Shown: positions 53,246 through 61,769, counted from the stretch's first letter. The stretch is DNA of 64,000 nucleotides from Bacteroidota bacterium (GCA_029570835.1 JAKPTX010000089.1:98637-162636); one strand, 5' to 3'. Notes: generated by a model not told the origin, from the sequence alone. Numbers and translations are program-made.

Positions 53246-53960
53246 TCATTTTCAATATTTTATTTAATCCAATGAGGACTAAATTTGAAACTGCAAATAT
53301 CTGATTTTTTATTGAATTTTGCAAAAAAGAGTGATCACCCCCGGTAATTAACACTTTTAGATGGTCAAAATGGGTATTATAAGTATCAATTTGCCCCCTG
53401 ATTTCGTGCAGAACACCATTCATAACACCGCTTTTGATAGATTGTTCCGTTGTCTTTCCAATAAAGTAATTGATCTTTTCTTTTTTGACAAGTGGAAGGT
53501 TGTGAGTTTGTTGATGTAATCCTATGAATCTCATATTGATACCCGGAGATATTGCTCCGCCATGATAAACGGAGTTTTGATCAACAAAGTCATAAACAAT
53601 ACAGGTTCCCAATTGAATTGAAAGACAGTTTTGATTTGGAAAATAAACAGTGGCTCCAACGGCATTGGCAATCCTGTCTGTTCCTAAATGTTCAATATCT
53701 TCATACTGAATAGTAATCGGGAAATTTAGTTTTTTGTTAAAGATGATACTATTGCTATTCTTTTGGAGAAAATCAACCAGTTGAGGATTGAGTTGGGCAA
53801 CAGTCGAAATAATCGAGTTTTTAATCTTCTGCTTTTCAAAAAGGTCCGCTATTTCATCTATTGAAATTTCATCCACAGCTTTCACAAAGATGAGGTTGTC
53901 ATCAGAATCAAAAAGTGCAAATTTTTGAAGCGTATTTCCTATATCGACTACGAAATTCAT
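53238..53960 (-). CDS. coaX: Type III pantothenate kinase
   Basis: A 240-residue ASKHA-fold enzyme that phosphorylates pantothenate, the first step of coenzyme A synthesis. VVDIGNTLQKFALFD (phosphate 1), EHLGTDRIANAVGA, SIQLGTCIVYDFVD (phosphate 2) and GGAISPGINMRF are all present. It overlaps the barrel gene and lies 15 bases after the ClC gene, so the block 55765 to about 49848 may be one transcript. Confidence 0.95.
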   Translation of the reverse strand: MNFVVDIGNTLQKFALFDSDDNLIFVKAVDEISIDEIADLFEKQKIKNSIISTVAQLNPQLVDFLQKNSNSIIFNKKLNFPITIQYEDIEHLGTDRIANAVGATVYFPNQNCLSIQLGTCIVYDFVDQNSVYHGGAISPGINMRFIGLHQQTHNLPLVKKEKINYFIGKTTEQSIKSGVMNGVLHEIRGQIDTYNTHFDHLKVLITGGDHSFLQNSIKNQIFAVSNLVLIGLNKILKMNV

Positions 53961-53974
53961 AACAATGGCAATCT

Positions 53975-55765
53975 TTAATCTTCTGATTCGGCAGCAATGA
54001 AATCTTTATATGCAGCTAAGAAATGTGCTTTGGATAAGAATCCAATATATTTTTCATCTTTATCAATTACAGGTAAATTGAAGTATCCTGACTCTTTAAA
54101 CTTATCAATGATCTCTTCACCGGAATCAGTGTCATAAGCAACGGTGGTAGGATAAAACATCAAATCCTGAACGGTTAAAGTGTCATACAGTTCTTGCTTA
54201 AAGATGGTTTCTCTGTGGTGATCCATACATAACATACCCTTAAAGTTATTTTCATCATCAACAACAACGAATAGGTTTCTGGTAGATCTTGTAATCACTT
54301 TTGTGTATTCACGTAATGTAGCTGTCATTGAAATAGTTAGTATGTTGTCATCCATTAAATTTTTCCACTTGATTTTTTTCATAGCGAACTTATCCTTGTT
54401 ATGTGTTTTAAGTTCACCTAATTCAGCCAATTGTCTGCTATAAATGGAGTGTTTTTCAAAAGGTTTTACCACCAAGTAGGATGCAATAGAGGTGATCATC
54501 AACGGAATCAGGAGTTGATATCCGGAAGAAAACTCGGCAATAAGGAAAATAGAAGTGACCGGCGTATGCATGATCCCGGACATTACCCCGGCCATTCCTG
54601 CCAATACAAAATTGGCAGCTGGTAAAGTAGTCCCAAAATATAAGTTAAAGATAGAAGCAATGAAATAACCGGCAAAAGCCCCAATGAAAAGAGAAGGAGC
54701 AAAAACTCCACCAATTCCACCGGATCCGGTGGTCAAGGAACTGGCAAATACTTTAATTAAGATAATTAACCCCAGGTAAAGTACAAAAAATAGATCTCTA
54801 CTTTTCAGTAAGTGGTAAACCGGAGAATTTTTAAAAAGTAACGTAGTTTTACTTTCTACCAAATATCCAATATTTTCATACCCTTCACCATATAAAACAG
54901 GAAACAGAAAGATGAGTAATCCTAATCCGACACCGCCAATAATTCCACGGAGATATTTCCTTTTGATCTTTTTGAGTTTCCGTTCAACCATTCGGGATGT
55001 TCTCAAGAAATATATAGAGACTAAACCGGTAAAGACTCCCAAAAGGATATAAAACAGGATATTTCCGGTCTCAAAAGGGATGATTGTGTTGATATTCAAC
55101 ATAATATCCTTTCCCAGGAATAGAATGGATAACACAGTTCCGGTTGCCGCAGAAATCAATAATGGAATAATAGTTGCCGCAGTGAAGTCGATCATCAACA
55201 CCTCAATGGCAAATGTAATAGCCGCAACAGGAGCTTTAAACACGGCAGCAATAGCAGCGGTAGAGCCACAAGCGAGCAATAAAGAGCTGTTTTTTGCATT
55301 GAGATTAAATAATCGGGCCAGATTGGACCCAATAGCTGAACCGGTGAGTACCATGGGCGCTTCTATTCCGACAGACCCCCCGAATCCAACAGTGATAGAA
55401 CTGGCAACCATAGAAGAGTAGGTATGGTGTGACCTTAATCTTCCACCTTTTTTAGATAACGCTCTTAAAGCAATACTGACGCCATGAGAAATATCATCTT
55501 TGATGATACGAGTGACAAAAAAGATAGTCAATAAGATTCCCATTAATGGAAATGCAAGATAAAAGTAGTTCTGTTCTGCCTCAGGGAAAGTGTTACTAAG
55601 TAAACTTACTGTGAAGTGAAGCAGGTTTTTAATGATAATAGCAGCAGTAGCCCCAAATACACCGGTAAAAAAACTTAACATCAATACTGTTTTGGGGATT
55701 CCCAATCCAACTTTACAACTGCGTCTGAATCTCGCAAAAAGCACTAAGATTTTTTTTAGCTTCAC
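53975..55765 (-). CDS. ClC-family chloride channel with tandem CBS domains
   Basis: A 596-residue membrane protein with about ten helices followed by two CBS domains (about 450-590). The gating Glu is kept in GFGGSVGIEAPMVL and the chloride-binding GGIGGVFAPSLFIGA is intact. The position of the proton-pathway Glu of exchangers is Val in FAIEVLMID, as in ClC channels. Translation starts at GTG (55765). CBS domains usually sense nucleotides. It heads the coaX-lptC block. Confidence 0.9.
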   Translation of the reverse strand: MKLKKILVLFARFRRSCKVGLGIPKTVLMLSFFTGVFGATAAIIIKNLLHFTVSLLSNTFPEAEQNYFYLAFPLMGILLTIFFVTRIIKDDISHGVSIALRALSKKGGRLRSHHTYSSMVASSITVGFGGSVGIEAPMVLTGSAIGSNLARLFNLNAKNSSLLLACGSTAAIAAVFKAPVAAITFAIEVLMIDFTAATIIPLLISAATGTVLSILFLGKDIMLNINTIIPFETGNILFYILLGVFTGLVSIYFLRTSRMVERKLKKIKRKYLRGIIGGVGLGLLIFLFPVLYGEGYENIGYLVESKTTLLFKNSPVYHLLKSRDLFFVLYLGLIILIKVFASSLTTGSGGIGGVFAPSLFIGAFAGYFIASIFNLYFGTTLPAANFVLAGMAGVMSGIMHTPVTSIFLIAEFSSGYQLLIPLMITSIASYLVVKPFEKHSIYSRQLAELGELKTHNKDKFAMKKIKWKNLMDDNILTISMTATLREYTKVITRSTRNLFVVVDDENNFKGMLCMDHHRETIFKQELYDTLTVQDLMFYPTTVAYDTDSGEEIIDKFKESGYFNLPVIDKDEKYIGFLSKAHFLAAYKDFIAAESED

Positions 55766-55783
55766 AAATATGATTTATTTCCG

Positions 55784-55791
55784 CAAAAATA
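55784..55791 (-). promoter_or_regulatory. -7 promoter element (TATTTTTG) of the ClC operon
   Basis: Minus-strand TATTTTTG followed by C, 19 bases before the GTG start. Confidence 0.5.
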
Positions 55792-55824
55792 GTAAAAAAG
55801 TATTGTGTATACATGAAAAAAATG

Positions 55825-55832
55825 TATTTTTG
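55825..55832 (+). promoter_or_regulatory. -7 promoter element (TATTTTTG) of the hydrogenase-like gene
   Basis: Plus-strand TATTTTTG, 28 bases before the ATG at 55860, back to back with the ClC promoter. Confidence 0.5.
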
Positions 55833-55859
55833 TTTTTTATTTGAATAATTTCAATTGAT

Positions 55860-57716
55860 ATGGGTAGTAAAGTAATTATTTGGGATAGAAATAAATGTAA
55901 AACCTGCTACGCATGTATACGTGCTTGTGATGTTAAAGCAATTCACGTGAAACCCAACAGTGTATTCCCTTATTTTGAAGATAATCTGTGTGTGCATTGT
56001 GGACATTGTATTGCAGCTTGCGCTTATGGTGCAATTTCATACCACGATTCCAAAGAAGAAGTAAAAGCAATGCTGAATTCCGGAGCTAAAGTAGCTGCCA
56101 TTTGTGCTCCCTCTATCGCCGGTGAGTTTGTGGATATTGCCGATTACAGAAAGTTTGTGAAAATGATCCGCTATCTGGGATTCTACTTTGTTAATGAAAT
56201 GGGCTTCGGAGTGGATGTTATTGCAGCTAAATATAGGGAGTTGACTGCTCAAAACTTTAATGGAAAATACTTTATTACCTCACACTGTCCGGCAGTTGTG
56301 GAACTGGTTGAAAAAAAATATAGTGACTTGGTACCCAATTTGGTTCCTCTGGTTTCTCCGGCAGCCGCAACAGCTGTGATCATCAGAAAACTCCATGGAA
56401 GAAATGTAAAAGCAGTTCATATTTCACCCTGTATTGCAGCAAAAAATGCAATTAATCGTTATAAGGGCAATGCTAAAATTGATGCCGTGTTGACCTTTAA
56501 AGAGCTAAGAGAACTTTTTGATGAGTTTAACATCAAAGAGGCTTATACTCAAATGTCGGATTTTGATGCTCCGATCGGTTATAAAGGGGGATTGTATGCC
56601 ATTGCTCAGGGTTTTGTTGAAGCTACCGGATTGGACTCCAGTTTGCAAAACGGAAATACAACAACCGTTGAAGGAGGCGCCAATACACTACAGGCTGTAG
56701 CCCAATTCAGAGATTTTCCGGAATTGATCAAAACAAACTTTTCTCTCTTCTACTGTGAAGGATGTGTTTCCGGACCCGGCATGTCGGATCTGAAAAATAA
56801 ATATTTGAAACATACTTTTACAAAGGATTATATCAAAAAGAGATTGGCAAATTTTGAGATTGATCGTTGGTTTAGTGACGTTATGAATCACTCAAAATAT
56901 AAAGAATTGGAAGTTCAATATGAATCAGAACCTTACGTGATTGAGGAACCGGATGAATATAGTGTGAGCGTGGCCCTCAAAAAAATCACGATTCCCAAAA
57001 AAGGTGTTGAGTTGAATTGTGGTGCCTGCGGGTATGAGACATGTAAAGGTTTGGCACATGCTGTGGCTCAGGGAACTGCAATCCCCGAAATGTGTATCCC
57101 AAATTCTCAAGTTGGGTCCCGGGAGGCGGTCATCAATATGAAAAGACATAACGAGGAGCTGGAAAAGACAGAATCTAAACTGAAAGAGGTGGAAGAGCAT
57201 TTTAATGATGCAGAAATAGCAAGAAGATCTCTGAAATCCGCTTTTTCCACTTTTGTAAGAAACTTGAGAACAGGAGTTGTCATTACTGATGCCGATTTAA
57301 AAGTGATTGATTCCAATCAGGGATTTTTGGATATTCTCGGCGAAGATGCCATTGAAATCCACGAAGTGGTGCCATTCCTGGTGGGTGCCAGCCTGAAATC
57401 ATTACTTCCCGCATCATTAATTTCCCAAATTACTTATCTGTTGCAACATAATGATGAGAAGTTAACTAAAGATGTGGAAATCCATGATCGACTGATCAAT
57501 GCGAGCATGTTCCCTTTGATTCCTAACCAGATTGTTTGCATTATTCTCCGCAATTTACACTCCACTGAAGAGAGACCGGAAGAGATTATTGACAGAATTA
57601 CTGAGGTGATCGAGGAGAATTTGCGTCAAGTGCAGCAAATTGGATTTATTTTGGGTGAAGGAGCTGCCAAGACGGAGAAAATGATGAATACGATAATTGA
57701 AACATATAAAAAATAA
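55860..57716 (+). CDS. [FeFe]-hydrogenase-like sensory protein with FeS and PAS domains
   Basis: A 618-residue soluble protein. N-terminal 2x[4Fe-4S] ferredoxin domain (CKTCYACIRAC, CVHCGHCIAAC). The hydrogenase large-subunit domain has altered H-cluster motifs: TSHCP (140-144) where catalytic enzymes have TSCCP, HISPCIAAKNA (188-198) for the PCxxK motif, and YCEGCVSGPG (298-307), with a CxxC spacing instead of CxxxC. A further 4Fe-4S domain follows (Cys387, 390, 395 and 412), then a PAS domain (about 460-570). This layout fits sensory (group C) hydrogenase homologs thought to sense H2 or redox state rather than make H2. A DegT gene starts four bases downstream and a PP2C gene lies 2.7 kb away. 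Confidence 0.85.
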   Translation: MGSKVIIWDRNKCKTCYACIRACDVKAIHVKPNSVFPYFEDNLCVHCGHCIAACAYGAISYHDSKEEVKAMLNSGAKVAAICAPSIAGEFVDIADYRKFVKMIRYLGFYFVNEMGFGVDVIAAKYRELTAQNFNGKYFITSHCPAVVELVEKKYSDLVPNLVPLVSPAAATAVIIRKLHGRNVKAVHISPCIAAKNAINRYKGNAKIDAVLTFKELRELFDEFNIKEAYTQMSDFDAPIGYKGGLYAIAQGFVEATGLDSSLQNGNTTTVEGGANTLQAVAQFRDFPELIKTNFSLFYCEGCVSGPGMSDLKNKYLKHTFTKDYIKKRLANFEIDRWFSDVMNHSKYKELEVQYESEPYVIEEPDEYSVSVALKKITIPKKGVELNCGACGYETCKGLAHAVAQGTAIPEMCIPNSQVGSREAVINMKRHNEELEKTESKLKEVEEHFNDAEIARRSLKSAFSTFVRNLRTGVVITDADLKVIDSNQGFLDILGEDAIEIHEVVPFLVGASLKSLLPASLISQITYLLQHNDEKLTKDVEIHDRLINASMFPLIPNQIVCIILRNLHSTEERPEEIIDRITEVIEENLRQVQQIGFILGEGAAKTEKMMNTIIETYKK

Positions 57717-57719
57717 GAG

Positions 57720-58841
57720 TTGGATTCTATTCAAATGGTTGACTTAAAAAGTCAATACCTCGCAATTAAAAAAGAAGTTGATGAAGCGATTCAAAATGTG
57801 ATCGATTCCTCTGTTTTTATTCAAGGTAAAACAGTGAGAGAGTTTGAGATACAACTGCAAGAGTATCTTCAAATCCCTTACGTAATCTCCTGTGGAAACG
57901 GTACCGATGCGTTGCAAATGGCGCTGATGGCGTTGGGCTTACAACCTGGAGATGAGGTGATTACCACTCCTTTTACCTTCATTGCAACCGCAGAAGTGAT
58001 CAGTTTGCTTCACTTGACACCCGTTTTTGTGGATGTGGATCCCAAAACGTTCAATATAGATCCGGCGTTGATTGAAGAGAAAATAACTACAAAAACCAAG
58101 GCGATTATTCCGGTGCACCTGTTTGGACAAGCTGCCAATATGCAGGAAATTCAGAGGATTGCAAACCAACATTCGCTTTTTATTATCGAGGATGCATGCC
58201 AGTCGTTGGGTACGCAATATATTGATCAACAAGGGAATACAATTCAGACCGGAACGATTGGAGATATCGGAGTCACTTCATTTTTCCCCACAAAAAATTT
58301 GGGATGTTTTGGTGACGGCGGTGCTATTTTTACCAAAAATAAGGAGTTGGCGGAACGGTGCAGAATGATTGCTAATCATGGTTCCGTGAAAAAATATCAT
58401 TACGAACTGATTGGCGTTAATTCCAGATTGGACGCGATTCAGGCTGCCATTTTGGGCGTGAAGCTGAAATATTTGGATGATTATATCAAAGCGCGGGAAA
58501 ATGCGGCGGCTTTATATGATCTGTTGCTTCAGGATGATCCCGGAGTTATTATTCCTCAACGTGTTGATTATTCGACACATACGTTCCACCAATATACCCT
58601 GACAGTGATGGATGGGCAGCGCGACCGACTCAAGGAAAAATTAGCGATGAATGGGATCCCCTCCATGATTTATTATCCAAAACCACTGCATCTGCAAAAG
58701 CCGTTTGCGCATCTGGGTCACACTTTGGGCAGCCTGCCGGTAAGCGAAAAGCTGTCAGAACAAGTACTTTCACTCCCGATGCACACCGAGTTAACCCCTG
58801 AACAGCAAACATTTATCGTGGAAAAAATACAAGAAGAGTAA
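57720..58841 (+). CDS. DegT/DnrJ/EryC1 family aminotransferase
   Basis: A 373-residue PLP sugar aminotransferase family protein. The frame starts at TTG (57720, LDSIQMVDLKSQYLAI in genomic terms), 4 bases after the previous stop; an ATG at 57735 is the alternative. GNGTDALQMAL, TPFTFIATAEVI, EDACQSLGTQY and the Schiff-base Lys in SFFPTKNLGCFGDGGAI are diagnostic. It should aminate a nucleotide-linked keto sugar for surface glycans, though no other glycan genes are near. Followed by a repeat-rich gap. Confidence 0.92.
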   Translation: MDSIQMVDLKSQYLAIKKEVDEAIQNVIDSSVFIQGKTVREFEIQLQEYLQIPYVISCGNGTDALQMALMALGLQPGDEVITTPFTFIATAEVISLLHLTPVFVDVDPKTFNIDPALIEEKITTKTKAIIPVHLFGQAANMQEIQRIANQHSLFIIEDACQSLGTQYIDQQGNTIQTGTIGDIGVTSFFPTKNLGCFGDGGAIFTKNKELAERCRMIANHGSVKKYHYELIGVNSRLDAIQAAILGVKLKYLDDYIKARENAAALYDLLLQDDPGVIIPQRVDYSTHTFHQYTLTVMDGQRDRLKEKLAMNGIPSMIYYPKPLHLQKPFAHLGHTLGSLPVSEKLSEQVLSLPMHTELTPEQQTFIVEKIQEE

Positions 58842-58886
58842 TCCATTTTCCTCAAGTTTTAGCTGATTATTTTTATCATAATCTTT

Positions 58887-58959
58887 TTTTTGAAATAAAA
58901 AAAATAAGGGGGCAGATCATGTTTCGCACTTTAGTTATTTTATTTCCCCACTCTGGAAT
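58887..58959 (+). repeat. G6CAG repeat family, copy 3
   Basis: Left end TTTTTGAAATAAAA, then GGGGGCAGATCAT; right end TTATTTCCCCACTCTGGAAT. It is 73 bp long, against 72 for copy 1. Confidence 0.75.
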
Positions 58960-58961
58960 CA

Positions 58962-58987
58962 TAGAGACGCAACGCATTGCGTCTCTA
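58962..58987. repeat. REP-like inverted repeat TAGAGACGCAA
   Basis: TAGAGACGCAA and its exact reverse complement TTGCGTCTCTA around the loop CGCA. Palindromes of this type recur in intergenic DNA of various bacteria; it directly abuts the G6CAG copy. Confidence 0.75.
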
Positions 58988-59074
58988 CAGCCATTTTTAT
59001 GACCTTTTTCATTGTTTTTATCGATTGTTCCCCTCCTTTGGAGGGGCTAGGGGAGGTCTAATTCGTAATTGGAT

Positions 59075-59139
59075 TTCCGCCTTCCGCCTCCCGCCTCCCG
59101 CCTTTTTTTCCTTTCGACTTTCGCCTTTCGCCTTTTTTT
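59075..59139. repeat. Heptamer arrays TTCCGCC/TCCCGCC and TTTCGCC
   Basis: TTCCGCC twice, TCCCGCC twice and seven T (59075-59109); then TTTCGAC, TTTCGCC, TTTCGCC and seven T (59112-59139). The promoter of elbB starts two bases later. Confidence 0.85.
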
Positions 59140-59141
59140 CG

Positions 59142-59149
59142 TATCTTTG
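59142..59149 (+). promoter_or_regulatory. -7 promoter element (TATCTTTG) of elbB
   Basis: TATCTTTG, 26 bases before the ATG at 59176, directly after the heptamer array and its T run. Confidence 0.6.
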
Positions 59150-59175
59150 AGGGTTGAATTTAAAACTAGAGAAGA

Positions 59176-59823
59176 ATGAAAAAAATTGCAGTTATTTTAT
59201 GTGGATCCGGCTCAATGGATGGTTCCGAAATTCATGAGTCTGTTATGACGCTGTTGGCAATCGATAAAGCCGGACATCAATATCAGATTTTTTCACCGGA
59301 TGGACCACAACATCATGTTGTCAATCATATTACGCAACAAGAGACCGGTTCTCAAAGAAACATGCTGGAAGAATCGGGAAGAATTGCCCGCGGTGATGTA
59401 AAACCCTTAGATCAGCTTCAATTGTCCCAATTTGACGGTGTGATTTTTCCCGGAGGATTTGGAGCGGCGAAAAATTTGATGACCTACGCTTTTGATGGCG
59501 TCAATGCGAAAGTTAGAGATGATGTTGCGGCATTAATTCGGGAAGCGCACCAAACTAAAAAGCCGATCGGAGCGCTCTGTATTGCACCGGTTTTAATCGC
59601 TAAAGTGTTGAAAAACATCACTGTAACAATTGGAAGCGACCCACAAACCATCAAAAATATTGAACAGATTGGAGCGAAACATGTGGTAACCAAACAAACA
59701 GAGGTGTATTCGGATATCGATAATTTGGTATTCACAACTCCTTGCTATATGCTTCCTGCAACGATAAAAGATATTGCAGCGTGTGCCGACAATCTGTTGC
59801 TGGCAATGAAAGATTATTTGTAG
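59176..59823 (+). CDS. elbB: Isoprenoid biosynthesis glyoxalase ElbB (DJ-1/PfpI family)
   Basis: A 215-residue class I glutamine amidotransferase-like protein. MKKIAVILCGSGSMDGSEIHES is the ElbB-type start, and GVIFPGGFGAAKNL and KPIGALCIAPVLIAKVL contain the nucleophile elbow Cys. Homologs show glyoxalase activity on small dicarbonyls; the isoprenoid link comes from lycopene screens in E. coli. Seven bases separate its stop from aroK, so they are co-transcribed. Confidence 0.92.
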   Translation: MKKIAVILCGSGSMDGSEIHESVMTLLAIDKAGHQYQIFSPDGPQHHVVNHITQQETGSQRNMLEESGRIARGDVKPLDQLQLSQFDGVIFPGGFGAAKNLMTYAFDGVNAKVRDDVAALIREAHQTKKPIGALCIAPVLIAKVLKNITVTIGSDPQTIKNIEQIGAKHVVTKQTEVYSDIDNLVFTTPCYMLPATIKDIAACADNLLLAMKDYL

Positions 59824-59830
59824 ATCTTTT

Positions 59831-60343
59831 ATGCACTCAAGGATTGTTCTTGTTGGATTTCCGGGCTCCGGGAAGTCAACCATAGGGAAAAAATTAGCAA
59901 AACAACTGGATTATCGTTTTGTTGATCTGGATCAAGAGATTGAGAAGCGGGTACAACTTTCCATACCCGCTATTTTTGAGCAATTTGGGGAAACCCAATT
60001 CCGGATCTGGGAGCAGACTCAGTTGCAAGAGACACTCCAATTGGAAAAGGTAGTGATTGCAACGGGAGGAGGAACGCCCTGTTTTTACCAAAATATGGAG
60101 TTGATTACTCAACATTCAGAGGCAGTTTATATCCAAATGTCAACAAAATCATTGTTTGACAGGTTGGTTCATTCCAAAAAAACGAGACCTTTGATTCGTG
60201 GTTTGTCGGATCAGGAATTGATGCAGTTTGTTGAAAATGAACTGCTAAAGCGGGAACAATTTTATCTGCAAGCACACCATGTAGTGAAAGGGGAGAATAT
60301 CAAGATAGAGCCATTGATTAAAATTCTGGAAGAGAATGATTAA
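59831..60343 (+). CDS. aroK: Shikimate kinase
   Basis: A 170-residue P-loop kinase phosphorylating shikimate in the chorismate pathway. Walker A GFPGSGKSTIGKKLA (8-22), the Asp in FVDLDQEIEKR that binds shikimate, FGETQFRIWEQTQL (second site) and VIATGGGTPCF (Walker B-like) are present. Length is typical. Confidence 0.95.
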   Translation: MHSRIVLVGFPGSGKSTIGKKLAKQLDYRFVDLDQEIEKRVQLSIPAIFEQFGETQFRIWEQTQLQETLQLEKVVIATGGGTPCFYQNMELITQHSEAVYIQMSTKSLFDRLVHSKKTRPLIRGLSDQELMQFVENELLKREQFYLQAHHVVKGENIKIEPLIKILEEND

Positions 60344-60358
60344 TTGACGGATTTTTTA

Positions 60359-60366
60359 TATTTTTG
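60359..60366 (+). promoter_or_regulatory. -7 promoter element (TATTTTTG) of the PP2C gene
   Basis: TATTTTTG, 19 bases before the ATG at 60386. It makes the upstream TTG start at 60371 unlikely. Confidence 0.5.
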
Positions 60367-60385
60367 AAGATTGAAAAAGAGTGTT

Positions 60386-61573
60386 ATGGAAAAGTATTAC
60401 CACGTTGAAGTAGATATCTATCAAACTTTTCACCATGGGGAAAGAATTTGTGGTGATGTTTTTATCTCTAAGCGAATTCCTGAAGAGAACAGAGTGTTGG
60501 CTGTCCTGTCGGATGGAATGGGTTCAGGAGTAAAAGCGAATGTATTGGCTACTCTAACGGCTACTATTTCCCTTAATTTATCCCAGGAGCATAAAGACCC
60601 CAAAACGATTGCGGAAATTATCATGAAGGCATTGCCGGTATGTAGTGAAAGAAATACAAGCTATGCCACCTACACCATTGTGGATATTTCCATTGACACA
60701 AATTCAGTTAATATTCTGGAGTATGATAATCCTCAAACGATTATCATGCGCGGGAAAAGAGTTTTTGAGCCCAACTGGGAGCCGATCGATGTGGATGCGG
60801 AATCGGATAAGCGATGGTTGGATCTGAAAACAACCTCTTTTGAACCTCAATTGGAGGATCGGATTATCTTTTACTCCGATGGAATAACCCAGTCGGGACT
60901 CGGAATGGGAATGCCCACCGGGTGGGGAAGGAATGATTTGAGAGAAGAGATCAGGATCCTGATTAGCAATAACAAGACCATATCGGCAAAAGAATTATCT
61001 GAAAAGATTGTAAAACGAGCCATGGCGAATGACCTGCATGTTCCGAAAGATGACCTCTCTTGTGCGGTGGTTTATTTCAGAGAACCTCGAAAGATGATGC
61101 TCTGTACAGGACCCCCCATGGAACCGGAAAAAGATCCCGAATTTGCACAAAAATTACTCACATTTTCCGGGAAAAAGGTGATATCAGGAGCAACCACCAC
61201 TGAGATTATTGCAAGAGAGTCGGGAAGAACTGTCGTAGATGAGCCTATTATGGACCATACGCTGCCTCCAACCTCCAAAATGATAGGAATTGATCTGATT
61301 ACAGAAGGAGTTCTCACTTTGAGTAAGGTGGTTTATCTGTTATCGAATCAATACAAACCCGGTTACCGGTTTGGAAAAGGACCCGCCGACCGATTGGCTG
61401 AACTGCTACTGGAAAGCGATGAAATCCACATTCTGGTAGGAACAAAAATCAACGAATACAATATAGACTACTCCCAACCCGTAGAGTTTGAGATCCGCAA
61501 AAATCTCATCCAAAGACTCACCAAAGTCCTAATGGATCAATACATGAAAGTGGTTTATATGGAATTTATGTAG
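60386..61573 (+). CDS. SpoIIE-type PP2C serine/threonine phosphatase
   Basis: A 395-residue protein starting MEKYYHVEVDIYQTFHHGERICGDVF. The PP2C/SpoIIE core spans about 20-240 with metal-binding Asp residues in CGDVF, VLAVLSDGMGSGVKANVLA and IIFYSDGITQSGLGMG. A C-terminal region of about 150 residues is not recognised. PP2C proteins of this type are often encoded beside group C [FeFe]-hydrogenase sensors and may relay the signal. Here the two genes are in the same direction but separated by three metabolic genes. Confidence 0.88.
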   Translation: MEKYYHVEVDIYQTFHHGERICGDVFISKRIPEENRVLAVLSDGMGSGVKANVLATLTATISLNLSQEHKDPKTIAEIIMKALPVCSERNTSYATYTIVDISIDTNSVNILEYDNPQTIIMRGKRVFEPNWEPIDVDAESDKRWLDLKTTSFEPQLEDRIIFYSDGITQSGLGMGMPTGWGRNDLREEIRILISNNKTISAKELSEKIVKRAMANDLHVPKDDLSCAVVYFREPRKMMLCTGPPMEPEKDPEFAQKLLTFSGKKVISGATTTEIIARESGRTVVDEPIMDHTLPPTSKMIGIDLITEGVLTLSKVVYLLSNQYKPGYRFGKGPADRLAELLLESDEIHILVGTKINEYNIDYSQPVEFEIRKNLIQRLTKVLMDQYMKVVYMEFM

Positions 61574-61590
61574 GATTTTGGACGATATCA

Positions 61591-61651
61591 ATTACGAATT
61601 ACGAATTACGAATTACGTTTCCTAATTTAGAATTTAGAATTTAGATTTTAG
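61591..61651. repeat. Heptamer arrays ATTACGA and AATTTAG
   Basis: ATTACGA almost four times (61591-61617), AATTTAG three times plus ATTTTAG (61624-61651). The first array repeats the sequence seen at 7601. Confidence 0.85.
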
Positions 61652-61699
61652 AATTAATTGAGTATCAGGCATTTACATTTTTTTAATAGATCTATTTCA
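61651..61699 (+). repeat. Core-A repeat, best copy
   Basis: Contains GAATTAATTGAGTATCAGGC, then ATTTA and, later, AATAGAT and TATTTC. Matches the minus strand of 8148-8198 and, weaker, of 6691-6733. Confidence 0.6.
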
Positions 61700-61712
61700 T
61701 ATTTCTAATTTA

Positions 61713-61757
61713 TACTTCATACTTCAAAAACTTTCGCCTTCCGCCTTCCGCCTTTTT
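61713..61757. repeat. Heptamer arrays TACTTCA and TTTCGCC/TTCCGCC
   Basis: TACTTCA twice (61713-61726), then TTTCGCC, TTCCGCC, TTCCGCC (61732-61752) and a T run leading into the promoter at 61762. Confidence 0.85.
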
Positions 61758-61761
61758 TATT

Positions 61762-61769
61762 TACATTTG
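61762..61769 (+). promoter_or_regulatory. -7 promoter element (TACATTTG)
   Basis: TACATTTG followed by C, directly after a TTCCGCC array and T run; 44 bases before the ATG at 61814. Confidence 0.6.

Larger units (their letters stand above)
58842..59175. other. Intergenic region with repeats and the elbB promoter
   Basis: No gene in 334 bases. It holds G6CAG copy 3 (58887-58959), an 11-bp inverted repeat (58962-58987), a CCCCTCCTTTGGAGGGG palindrome near 59030, TTCCGCC/TTTCGCC heptamer arrays (59075-59139) and the elbB promoter. Confidence 0.75.
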
